Of a stretch of DNA of 64,000 nucleotides, positions 19,260-26,897 are shown piece after piece; positions within the stretch are counted from its first letter, which is position 1, and every line of letters begins with the position of its first letter. The position numbers were made by a program, and so were the translations under genes. The stretch is taken from positions 16,250 through 80,249 of the forward strand of contig CAZWHY010000011.1 in the NCBI GenBank assembly GCA_964633725.1, given 5' to 3'. The stretch comes from Berkiella_A sp964633725 (GTDB taxonomy: Bacteria > Pseudomonadota > Gammaproteobacteria > Berkiellales > Berkiellaceae). The notes beneath the pieces were generated by a model. It was not told the DNA's origin and ran no database searches. It saw nothing but the letters and a program-made list of their open reading frames with translations.

Positions 19260-19509
19260 GGGGGTTGTTTTGAGCGAACAGCTTGATGCAATTAATTCCC
19301 CGATTTTATTTGGTTGTCGCTCTGGTATATGTGGTACTTGTTTATGTGAAGTAGAAGTAGATAATGGAGGGCTGTCTAAACCGAGTGATGATGAACAAGA
19401 AGCCCTGGCTTTATATGCACCAGATAACCCCAAAGCCAGATTAGCGTGCCAATTAACAGTCGAAGCAGATATATCGCTTAAAAAAATAGAGTGTTATGAA
19501 GAATCTTAA
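19201..19509 (+). CDS. Plant-type 2Fe-2S ferredoxin
   Basis: A 102-residue beta-grasp ferredoxin with the four cluster cysteines in CRSGICGTC and, further on, ACQLT. It is an electron carrier for oxygenases. The ATG at 19201 starts directly with the first beta strand (KHYTITFVDS), so the 59-base overlap with the end of the preceding gene seems real and not a mis-called start. It overlaps the next gene (Rieske oxygenase) by 14 bases. Such tight overlaps point to translational coupling between the carrier and its oxygenases. No ferredoxin reductase is present in the window. Confidence 0.92.
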   Translation: MKHYTITFVDSHKAPLCLTKGVVLSEQLDAINSPILFGCRSGICGTCLCEVEVDNGGLSKPSDDEQEALALYAPDNPKARLACQLTVEADISLKKIECYEES

Positions 19510-20527
19510 AAAATATTGGTATATCATTGCCGAAACAGGCAAACTCAAAAAAGGCAAAGTAATATCTCAAACTATTTGTGGTGAAGCCCTCGTCGCGTTT
19601 AGAGGTACAGATGGTCAAGTTTGTGTCATGCCGGATAGATGTTTACACCGCTGTGCAAAATTGTCTAAAGGCACGGTAAAATCAGGCTTGCTCTCTTGTC
19701 CTTATCATGGTTGGGTTTACAATGGTAAAGGGCAGGTAGTTTCTATCCCCGCACATTTTGGTAAAGATGTACCGCTGCCTAAAAAATCACACGCGTACCC
19801 AGTATTAGAACAAGAAGGGTATATTTACGTATGTTTAGACGCCAAAGAAGGCATGGCAATGGCAAAGCCATTTAATATGCCCGAGATGTCTAACCCTCAA
19901 TTTAAGCGTGTAAGATTAGTCAATCATTTTGATAATACATTAGCCAATTGTGTGGAAAATTTTATTGATATTCCTCATACGGCTTATGTGCATAAAGGTA
20001 TTTTTAGAAAAGTACGCAGCGAGAAAATTAATGCGCAGGTTTCTAGACAAAAAGGACACGTAAAAATAGACTACGAGAACGAAGCGGATAACTTGGGTAG
20101 CTTTTCTTGGCTGCTGAACCCTAATAAAAACCCTGTTTTCCATCAAGATAATTTTTATGCGCCTAACATTACCCATGTGATATATCGTTTAGAAGGTGCA
20201 TGGTGTTATACCATTACCAGCCAATCTGTGCCAGTGAGCGAGACGCAAACCACGGTATATACAGAGTTATGTTATGATTTTGGGAAGCTGAATTATATGC
20301 CATTAACCAAGTGGTTGATTAAACGCCAAGCGCAAAAAGTGATTGCGCAGGATGTTGATATTTTAAATCAGCAAATGCAAGTGATTAATCAATTTGGAGA
20401 GAATTTTTGGAATACCTCTGCAGACATTATTCATGAGAGTGTGTCACAGATTATTCAGACATTAAGAGAGGGCAAAAGCGTTCAAACATTACCGGATTTA
20501 CAAAGGGATATTACGTTTTGGGTTTGA
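19496..20527 (+). CDS. Rieske non-heme iron oxygenase (PaO-like)
   Basis: A 343-residue oxygenase subunit. The N-terminal Rieske domain has CLHRC and CPYH, giving the Cys-x-His and Cys-x-x-His ligands. The catalytic domain has the mononuclear iron site NFIDIPHTAYVH, with a likely third ligand in AQDVDILNQQ. Single-component members of this group (pheophorbide a oxygenase, choline monooxygenase, vanillate demethylase types) hydroxylate, demethylate or desaturate small molecules or lipids. It overlaps the ferredoxin gene before it by 14 bases and the acyltransferase-like gene after it by 10. It should take electrons from that ferredoxin. Substrate unknown. Confidence 0.93.
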   Translation: MKNLKKYWYIIAETGKLKKGKVISQTICGEALVAFRGTDGQVCVMPDRCLHRCAKLSKGTVKSGLLSCPYHGWVYNGKGQVVSIPAHFGKDVPLPKKSHAYPVLEQEGYIYVCLDAKEGMAMAKPFNMPEMSNPQFKRVRLVNHFDNTLANCVENFIDIPHTAYVHKGIFRKVRSEKINAQVSRQKGHVKIDYENEADNLGSFSWLLNPNKNPVFHQDNFYAPNITHVIYRLEGAWCYTITSQSVPVSETQTTVYTELCYDFGKLNYMPLTKWLIKRQAQKVIAQDVDILNQQMQVINQFGENFWNTSADIIHESVSQIIQTLREGKSVQTLPDLQRDITFWV

Positions 20528-21195
20528 TACTCCGAAAAATCATTGCTTTATTTGCAACTTGCCATATATTATTAATACTAATTTATTTTATTATATGTCT
20601 TCGAACGCCGTCTCTTCTAAACTTTATTATATTATTTGCTATTATTTATTTGTTTCCTATCGCAATATTTAGAGTACAAGACTATTTTTGTCCGCTCAAG
20701 GAGGGACGATTCGATTTTCAAACAAAAGCGTATTGTCCTTGGTGGGGGGCACATCAAATCCAGCAGGTTTATGCAGCGGTTCCACATCTGGAAGGATTAT
20801 TAAGAATCATTCCTGGTGCGTATAGTTTTTGGTTAAGGCTTTGGGGCGCTAAAATTGGCAAGCAAGTGTACTGGACGCCGAGGGTGGAGATAATTGATAG
20901 AATGCTGCTGGAAGTGGGAGACTATACAATATTTGGCCATTTGGCCGCATGTTGCTGTCATCTCATTGGCACCAAAAATAATCAGCTAATTTTGAGTGTT
21001 GGTAAAGTGCGCATAGGGAAACAAGTTATGGTGGGGGCAGGCTCTAGATTAGGTCCTGGGACTATCATTAGTGACAAAATTAATATACCCGTGTGTACGG
21101 ATTTACTTTTAGATCAACATGTACAAAACCAAAACCAGATGAAGAAAAATCATTATGATCCTTTGCAAAGGCAGGTTGAGCCAGCTTCTAATTAA
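20518..21195 (+). CDS. Hexapeptide-repeat (left-handed beta-helix) acyltransferase-like protein
   Basis: A 225-residue protein with two N-terminal membrane-spanning segments (about residues 5-55) and a C-terminal left-handed beta-helix, seen as loosely repeating hexapeptides (IGKQVYWTPRVEI, VRIGKQVMVGAGSRLGPGTII). Proteins of this shape usually acetylate or acylate a hydroxyl or amine at the membrane face. The usual catalytic histidine of CoA-dependent acetyltransferases is not evident, though a His lies in IFGHLAACCCHLIG. The TTG start at 20518 overlaps the Rieske oxygenase gene by 10 bases, and its 3' end overlaps the GH3 gene by 41. It is part of the forward operon; the acyl donor and acceptor are unknown. 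Confidence 0.75.
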   Translation: MGLILRKIIALFATCHILLILIYFIICLRTPSLLNFIILFAIIYLFPIAIFRVQDYFCPLKEGRFDFQTKAYCPWWGAHQIQQVYAAVPHLEGLLRIIPGAYSFWLRLWGAKIGKQVYWTPRVEIIDRMLLEVGDYTIFGHLAACCCHLIGTKNNQLILSVGKVRIGKQVMVGAGSRLGPGTIISDKINIPVCTDLLLDQHVQNQNQMKKNHYDPLQRQVEPASN

Positions 21196-22771
21196 AGCCA
21201 TCAGTATAGGCGCATATTATCGATTTCAAAAAGCATTAATCAATCCTAGAGCCGCTCAGGATAACATGCTCAAAAAAATCATTAAAAAAGCATCCGCCTC
21301 AGCATATGGTAAAAAACATGGTCTATCTGTCCAATCGGGATATGAAGCATACAAACAAACCATACCCATTGTGAATTATAATGCGTTGTCGCCTTGGATT
21401 TTATCTTCGCAAACACAGCCTAATGCTCTAACCTCCGACAAAATTGATTTTTTTGAATATACATCAGGTAGTTCTGGTGCTAAAAAATCTATTCCTTATA
21501 CTCAAGCATTAAAACAAAGTTTTTCAAATATGTTTAAGATTTGGGCCTATGATTGCTTGAAATATAAACTCAAGTTACGCTCTGGTAAGATTTTTATTAG
21601 CATTTCGCCGCTGCTATCTAGCTCGGAAAAAGAAAAAACCAAAATACAAGATGACAGCGATTATTTACAAGGTATTTTAAAACAAACCTCCAAAATCTTT
21701 GTTATTTCTCAGCCTAATATATATAAACTAAATAACACCAGTGATTTTAGGTTGGTTTTGGCTTTGAGCTTGCTCGCGGAAGAAAACTTAGAAATTATAT
21801 CCATATGGAGCCCAAGTTATTTATTAGTATTATTGGATTTGATTGAGACACAATGGGATTATTTAATAGAAGTGTTATCAAATGGCATTATGAATATTGA
21901 TAATATTGTATTCGAATTCAATGTGACCAGAGATAGAATTTATTATTTAAAAAAAATAAAAAACTCTTCAAGTCGTATTTATTGGGAAGATGTATGGTCT
22001 AATTTACAAATGATTTCATGCTGGGAAAGTGCTACCGCACAATTTAGTGCGCAAAAAGTAAGAAAACTATTTGAAAATACTTTTGTACAAGCCAAAGGTT
22101 TATTAGCAACAGAAGCCCCCATGACCATTCCGATTATTAAGGCAAAAGGCTTTGTACCACTATTACAAGACGTGTTTTTTGAATTTGAAGATGAGTATGG
22201 CAAACTATATTTATTATATGAGTTGAAAAAAAATACACAATACGAAATAATCATTTCTCAATTGGCAGGGCTATATCGCTATAGAATAGGCGATTATATT
22301 ACAGTTACGCATTATTACAAAAACACACCTTGTTTAGAGTTTGTTGGGCGAGCGAATAATGTTTGTGATATGGTAGGGGAAAAGCTTAATGAGAGTTTTA
22401 TATTAGATATTCTCAATCAAGCACCATTTAATCAGTCTTCTTTTAATATTTTAGTGCCTCAACTCCTATCATCTGGCCAAGGTTGTTATTGCTTACTGAC
22501 AGATGACAATAGACTTAATACAATGACAGATAAAATTGATAATATTTTTTGCAAGGCTTTTCATTATGATGCCGCAAGGAAAATGCAGCAGTTACTAAAC
22601 ATCAGGGTTTATACGGATGCCAATATGCGTCAAATTGTATCAGATTGTATCAGTCAACAGGGCATCAGCATGGGACATCAAAAAGAGCGAGTGTTGATTA
22701 CCTCTTTAGCCATGGCTAATCGGCTGATGAATGTAATATCTGAGCACACATATGAGCAGGATATGGTTTGA
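21155..22771 (+). CDS. GH3 family acyl-adenylating amide synthetase
   Basis: A 538-residue member of the GH3 family, the enzymes that adenylate a carboxylic acid and join it to an amine or amino acid; plant members conjugate auxin and jasmonate. Family motifs are clear: YTSGSSGAKKSIPYT (ATP loop), the central IWSPSYLLVLLDLIE, LLATEAPMTIPI, then YRYRIGDYITVTH and FVGRANNVCDMVGEKLNE near the C-terminal lid domain. Bacterial members are mostly uncharacterised. The ATG at 21155 lies inside the previous gene; a TTG at 21176 is an alternative, and family similarity begins about residue 18. Its 3' end overlaps the convergent diiron gene by 56 bases. It probably forms an amide in the pathway encoded here (inference). 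Confidence 0.93.
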   Translation: MILCKGRLSQLLIKAISIGAYYRFQKALINPRAAQDNMLKKIIKKASASAYGKKHGLSVQSGYEAYKQTIPIVNYNALSPWILSSQTQPNALTSDKIDFFEYTSGSSGAKKSIPYTQALKQSFSNMFKIWAYDCLKYKLKLRSGKIFISISPLLSSSEKEKTKIQDDSDYLQGILKQTSKIFVISQPNIYKLNNTSDFRLVLALSLLAEENLEIISIWSPSYLLVLLDLIETQWDYLIEVLSNGIMNIDNIVFEFNVTRDRIYYLKKIKNSSSRIYWEDVWSNLQMISCWESATAQFSAQKVRKLFENTFVQAKGLLATEAPMTIPIIKAKGFVPLLQDVFFEFEDEYGKLYLLYELKKNTQYEIIISQLAGLYRYRIGDYITVTHYYKNTPCLEFVGRANNVCDMVGEKLNESFILDILNQAPFNQSSFNILVPQLLSSGQGCYCLLTDDNRLNTMTDKIDNIFCKAFHYDAARKMQQLLNIRVYTDANMRQIVSDCISQQGISMGHQKERVLITSLAMANRLMNVISEHTYEQDMV

Positions 22772-23648
22772 AATATCCCTCACGTTCTATTTCTGAAACA
22801 ATACTCTCCATGCCTGGTTGCGACATAAGTTGATAGAGCAAGGACAGCTTATTGGCAGAAGATTCTTGTGTGTTGATTTCATCAAACAGCTTGGTGGTTT
22901 GTGCTATATTTAATCCCCCCTGGCTGAGCGACAGTGCTGTTGCGGCGGCTTGTGGGCCAACTCTGAGCAAGTCACAATAGGATTTTAAAATGTCTTTGAT
23001 GATTTTCTTGTCGGATTGAGATAATTGTGAAGCTGAGAAAAAGGTTTTGCCAGCATGGTGGTGTAAAGCTTCGTCTTTTACAATTGTTTTTAAGATGTGT
23101 TTTAGTTCTGGGTTAGTGCAATTGTCACTTAGTATTCGATAATGTTTGAGTCCCCAACCTTCTAGTATAATTTGAACTAAATAATATAAAATATTTGCGT
23201 TGTCTAAGGAGACGACTTCATTCATTAAGCTTAACAAAGCACCCTGTGGTTGGGTGGTGAGATTTTGAGGAATATAGGGCGCTATCCAGCTTAGATGGGT
23301 GGCTTCATCAGAGCCAATAAAACTAAACATTTGTTTTTCTTCTATACTGGGTGCAAGCAAAACCAATTTAGCGCTATAGGCTATGCCGGTTTTTTCTATA
23401 AAATAAGATTCTAGTAACAAGTCTTGTGTGCATTGTTTGAGCACATTGTATTGTTTGTCGAGTGGCAGTGCTTGATATAATGCGACTTTATCTAATCCAA
23501 AAAATGGTGCATCCCACATGGCTGTGTTTTCACACTCGCGCTCATCAGATACAAAGAGGTTTCTATGCATTCTGTTGAGATAATGTGAGATTAATTTTTC
23601 AGCATTGTCAGATTGGCTAATGCCTGCTTTTAATGTTTGTTCTATCAT
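22716..23648 (-). CDS. Ferritin-like diiron protein, probable oxygenase
   Basis: A 310-residue helical protein with a ferritin-like diiron pattern: Glu in LLLESYFIEKT, E-x-x-H in GSDEATHLSWI, Glu/His in LEGWGLKHY and E-x-x-H in VKDEALHHHAG. Two E-x-x-H pairs plus two further Glu fit a non-haem diiron oxygenase, such as acyl-desaturase-like or N-oxygenase enzymes, but I cannot name the subfamily. Its start overlaps the SDR gene by four bases, so it is the last gene of the reverse operon. Its final 56 bases overlap the 3' end of the GH3 gene on the other strand. Confidence 0.78.
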   Translation of the reverse strand: MIEQTLKAGISQSDNAEKLISHYLNRMHRNLFVSDERECENTAMWDAPFFGLDKVALYQALPLDKQYNVLKQCTQDLLLESYFIEKTGIAYSAKLVLLAPSIEEKQMFSFIGSDEATHLSWIAPYIPQNLTTQPQGALLSLMNEVVSLDNANILYYLVQIILEGWGLKHYRILSDNCTNPELKHILKTIVKDEALHHHAGKTFFSASQLSQSDKKIIKDILKSYCDLLRVGPQAAATALSLSQGGLNIAQTTKLFDEINTQESSANKLSLLYQLMSQPGMESIVSEIEREGYFKPYPAHMCAQILHSSAD

Positions 23649-24505
23649 GAGGATGCCTTGGGATAAAAATATTTGGAAAACATTTTGTTTTGCAGCCAGG
23701 CATATAGCCAGCTCGGAGTGTACTTTCTGATAGCCTGAGGTATGTGGCTATCTAAGTTAACGGCTATTTTTACGGGCAAATGTGAGCGCTTAGATAGTTG
23801 ATATATTTTTTGTGCAAAGCGTTGAGGGTTATTCGCTTTTTTGTCGGTTAGTTTTTGTTTTAATTTGTAAAACCCTTGGTACTGTTCACCATAGATATTT
23901 TTTAACTTATCTTGTTTGTCTTTAGGCTGAACGACTTGCATGTTTGCGCCAAATTTTGTGTGATGCCTGCCGGGTACAATAATGCTACAAGCTATTTTTT
24001 GAGGTTTTAGCTCATAATGCAGCGCTTCAGAGAACCCTTCAATGGCATATTTAGACGCACAATATAAACTATGAAAAGGGCAACCCATACCGCCAAACAA
24101 AGAGGAGATATTCATTATTTTGCCAGAATTTTTTCTTAAATAGGGTAAGCAGAGTTTTGTTAAATAAACATGCGACAAAAAATTAACTTGCATTTGATTG
24201 TTTATATCATCTTCTGATAAATACTCAAGTGCGCCTACCAACGCAAAACCCGCATTATTGATTAAGAGATCAAGGCCGCTATCATTAAGCGCGTGTTGTA
24301 GAGGCTTGTAACTATTTTTAATGCCAGTCACGGAGTGTTCAGACTCTATGATGATTAAATTATGATGTTTTAATGTGATGTTATTTTTAGAGCGGGTCAA
24401 TATAATCACGCGCCAAGATTTTTGTAGAAAATATTGAGCCACTTCAAATCCTAAGCCGCCTGATGCGCCTGAAATAAGAAGTGTTTTTTGTTTGTTGTTA
24501 AGCAT
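23645..24505 (-). CDS. Short-chain dehydrogenase/reductase
   Basis: A 286-residue NAD(P)-dependent oxidoreductase of the classical SDR family. It shows the nucleotide loop ISGASGGLGFEVA, the NNAGFALVG motif, the catalytic Ser in MNISSLFGG and the YCASK pair (Tyr and Lys). The C-terminal extension with basic and aromatic residues (WLYAWLQNKMF) suggests membrane contact, as in SDRs acting on sphingoid bases, retinol or sterols. It overlaps the next gene by four bases and the upstream Rieske oxygenase gene by eight, so translation is coupled. Reduction of a keto group, or oxidation of an alcohol, made by the neighbouring oxygenases is a reasonable guess. Confidence 0.92.
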   Translation of the reverse strand: MLNNKQKTLLISGASGGLGFEVAQYFLQKSWRVIILTRSKNNITLKHHNLIIIESEHSVTGIKNSYKPLQHALNDSGLDLLINNAGFALVGALEYLSEDDINNQMQVNFLSHVYLTKLCLPYLRKNSGKIMNISSLFGGMGCPFHSLYCASKYAIEGFSEALHYELKPQKIACSIIVPGRHHTKFGANMQVVQPKDKQDKLKNIYGEQYQGFYKLKQKLTDKKANNPQRFAQKIYQLSKRSHLPVKIAVNLDSHIPQAIRKYTPSWLYAWLQNKMFSKYFYPKASS

Positions 24506-25583
24506 GTTGTATTTCTTTGATTTGAATTTTTTTAGTTGTATCGTTGTTTTGGGCTATATGATCTGACTGCGTTGTGTGATTTGTTTTGGGTTGTAACCAA
24601 TTGGCTTTATTTTGCTTTTCTAAGTGTTTAATAAATGCAATAACGGCTTTGTCTTTTTTGATGGGGTTTTTGAAATTAAATATTATTTTTTGAAAAACTT
24701 TTGTGTCACCCATCGCGAAATATAGTCCCGCTAATTTTGTTATTTGCAATAGACTATAATTACAAATCCAACCCAAAATACCTTTACGTTTTTTGGTGAA
24801 AGCAATTGTCTGGCCAAAAGTTGAGCCGTCCGCTTCTTCGCGCAAGGCAAACATAAGATACAGATGCAAAAAATCAGGCCCTAATGTGACAGTGCCATTG
24901 ATGCCATTATAATAGCTTAGATCATAAGTAATGGCATTTTTATAAAATTTTGAAATCCAACGACCAAACCAATGGGTTTGTGGTGGTTTGCCTTGGTTCT
25001 CAAATAAAATATTATGTTCGTTATTGATATTGGGTTCCATATTTAATATATGCCCAGGTAGTTTGTGTACCGTTTGAAAATGATGTTCATCGATGGCATT
25101 AATCATCACAATATTGGGGTGACATTTTTTTCGCCAACGGTTACCCAAAGAATACTCAAAGTCTATGGATTTTAACTCTGGCACATATGGGATATCTTGA
25201 TGTGGTGTGTCTTTGCCTGTCCATAACCAAATGAGACCATGTTTTTCCTGGACGGTATAATGCTGTATGGATATTTTTTTCTGGGGTAATTTATCGAGGC
25301 AAGGGATATCAATACATTGACCTTGTTTGTCAAACTTCCAATTATGAAAAAAGCAGCGCACACCTTGTCCTTCGACCTTCCCATCACCTAGGTGAGCGCC
25401 CATATGAGGGCAATATGCATCCAAGGCACCCAACGCACCTAACGCATCTTTAAAAATAACAATTTCTTTACCCATAAGGTTGATGGCACGAATAGTTTTA
25501 TTCTTAATTTTTTTAGCGGACAATACCCAAATCCAAGCAACAGGGACATCACCTTGTTGACCGAAAGTTAACTTGTTGTGCAT
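24498..25583 (-). CDS. Rieske non-heme iron oxygenase, second type
   Basis: A 361-residue oxygenase. The Rieske domain carries CPHMGAHLG and, 17 residues on, CFFHNW (Cys-x-His and Cys-x-x-His). The catalytic iron site is NAIDEHHFQTVH, with a candidate acidic ligand in MGDTKVFQ near the C-terminus. It resembles single-component sterol or lipid oxygenases more than aromatic-ring dioxygenases, but the substrate is unknown. The C-terminal tail (Thr/Gln/Lys-rich) is not conserved. It overlaps the SDR gene by eight bases and the preceding acyltransferase-like gene by 16. The decayed gene at 29759-30114 seems to derive from a relative of this protein. Confidence 0.92.
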   Translation of the reverse strand: MHNKLTFGQQGDVPVAWIWVLSAKKIKNKTIRAINLMGKEIVIFKDALGALGALDAYCPHMGAHLGDGKVEGQGVRCFFHNWKFDKQGQCIDIPCLDKLPQKKISIQHYTVQEKHGLIWLWTGKDTPHQDIPYVPELKSIDFEYSLGNRWRKKCHPNIVMINAIDEHHFQTVHKLPGHILNMEPNINNEHNILFENQGKPPQTHWFGRWISKFYKNAITYDLSYYNGINGTVTLGPDFLHLYLMFALREEADGSTFGQTIAFTKKRKGILGWICNYSLLQITKLAGLYFAMGDTKVFQKIIFNFKNPIKKDKAVIAFIKHLEKQNKANWLQPKTNHTTQSDHIAQNNDTTKKIQIKEIQHA

Positions 25584-26305
25584 AATTCTGTTGTGTACCC
25601 TTGCTTGAAGATTCGTTTAGAGAGTGGTTTTAAATTTGACTCGCAAAGCTCACAAAGACAAACTAATTCATCCCCATTGGCATAGTTTGGGTTTTTTTCA
25701 TAAAAAAACTTAATGTCTTTTCTTTGTAATAAATTTTCAGGAATATCTGCCCAGGCTTGTTTTATTTGCCCCTTAGAGGCGGCAAAATGGAGAATGCCTT
25801 TATCGGCTTGATAAGCATCGCCAAATTTATGCGTGGCTAGGTGCTCGATCAATGCTTGTTCATATGTGGGAGTATTTGTTTCACAGTTAGGATAAAAAGC
25901 TTTGCTAAAAGCAGGTAAGTAACGATAAGTGCGGTGGCCTTTGACAATGATAAACCAATAAAGCGGCATATTTTGGTTTTTGGACTTAATGGAACCCGCA
26001 AATTTTAACCATGCAAAAGCTAGTATAGGGTTGCCCCAGTATTGCTCGTGCATAATGGTATCGCCTGAAAATATAATTTGCAGCTCTTTGTTTTGAAAGT
26101 GCGTTTTATATTGCAAAATAGTTGTAAAGCCAATAATTTTATCTTGATCGAAAATAATGAGAACAACTGTTTTTTGGTTTAAATCTTGTTGAAATAACTC
26201 GAAATTTGTGCAGTCGTAAAATTTATCATACAAAGAAAACATCGCCAACACATCTTGAGCGCTAATCTGGGTGGGGGGCAATATGTCAAATCTTAATGGT
26301 TTCAT
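25568..26305 (-). CDS. Acyltransferase-like protein (GNAT fold suspected)
   Basis: A protein of about 245 residues without a firm family match. The N-terminal half looks like an acetyltransferase fold: strand VVLIIFDQDKIIGFTTILQ, then LQIIFSGDTIMHEQYWGN, then MPLYWFIIVKGHRTYRYL. The C-terminal part has a CLCELCES cysteine pair of unknown meaning. The ATG at 26305 is chosen because it lies nine bases after AAGGG; the ATG at 26309-26311 is too close. It lies in the middle of the reverse operon, overlapping the genes on both sides. Transfer of an acyl group to an amine is a guess from shape and context. Confidence 0.6.
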   Translation of the reverse strand: MKPLRFDILPPTQISAQDVLAMFSLYDKFYDCTNFELFQQDLNQKTVVLIIFDQDKIIGFTTILQYKTHFQNKELQIIFSGDTIMHEQYWGNPILAFAWLKFAGSIKSKNQNMPLYWFIIVKGHRTYRYLPAFSKAFYPNCETNTPTYEQALIEHLATHKFGDAYQADKGILHFAASKGQIKQAWADIPENLLQRKDIKFFYEKNPNYANGDELVCLCELCESNLKPLSKRIFKQGYTTELCTTS

Positions 26306-26897
26306 CTGCATTTACCCTTAATAATTTATGACAACATCTAATCGTTATGATGAATAATACCACTCCCGCTCCAACATCCAAAATATAGTGTTGTTTTGTT
26401 GTGAGAGTTGACAAAATAATTGCCGTAGCCCAAATAGGTGCAATTTTTCCCCAAGCATTAGATTGGTGTAGCCCAAAGGCGGCAATCAAGGCTAAAGCCG
26501 TATGTAATGATGGAAAACAGTTATTGGGGACATCTATTATATAAAGGCTTTTGAGTAAAAGATGGTTTGAGTCTAATTGTGGTATTTGTGTGGGAAAGAT
26601 TACAAAAACAAATGTCGCGACAATGCTAGCAAATAAATAGTGGTAATATGTTTGAGTGGCAGCTTGCTCATTAGGTGCACACCATATGCCTACCCATAAA
26701 AATACAAACTGTGATAAATAAATAACTATAGTCCAAGGAAGGAAAATAACATAATCATCTAACAGCGTATGTGGTGCTGGCTGTATAGATAATATAGGAT
26801 GGGCGCCTATTCCCAAATAAAGCACTGAAAATATGATGCAGCCTATTATGCTCATGCTGATTCTGTTTTTTGGGGTAAAACTAGGTAATGACTTCAT
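26286..26897 (-). CDS. PAP2-family membrane phosphatase
   Basis: About 203 residues with five or six membrane helices and the PAP2 motifs FPSLHTALA and, later, TTKQHYILDVGAG, which hold the catalytic histidines facing the periplasm. The family includes lipid phosphatases and the inositol-phosphorylceramide and sphingomyelin synthases, which use the same chemistry to transfer a head group. Among these the soluble-loop layout is closest to the latter group, but that is not certain. The ATG at 26897 is chosen over an upstream TTG (26960), as it sits just before the first helix and overlaps the previous gene by only 17 bases. It is in the reverse oxygenase operon. Confidence 0.85.
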   Translation of the reverse strand: MKSLPSFTPKNRISMSIIGCIIFSVLYLGIGAHPILSIQPAPHTLLDDYVIFLPWTIVIYLSQFVFLWVGIWCAPNEQAATQTYYHYLFASIVATFVFVIFPTQIPQLDSNHLLLKSLYIIDVPNNCFPSLHTALALIAAFGLHQSNAWGKIAPIWATAIILSTLTTKQHYILDVGAGVVLFIITIRCCHKLLRVNADETIKI

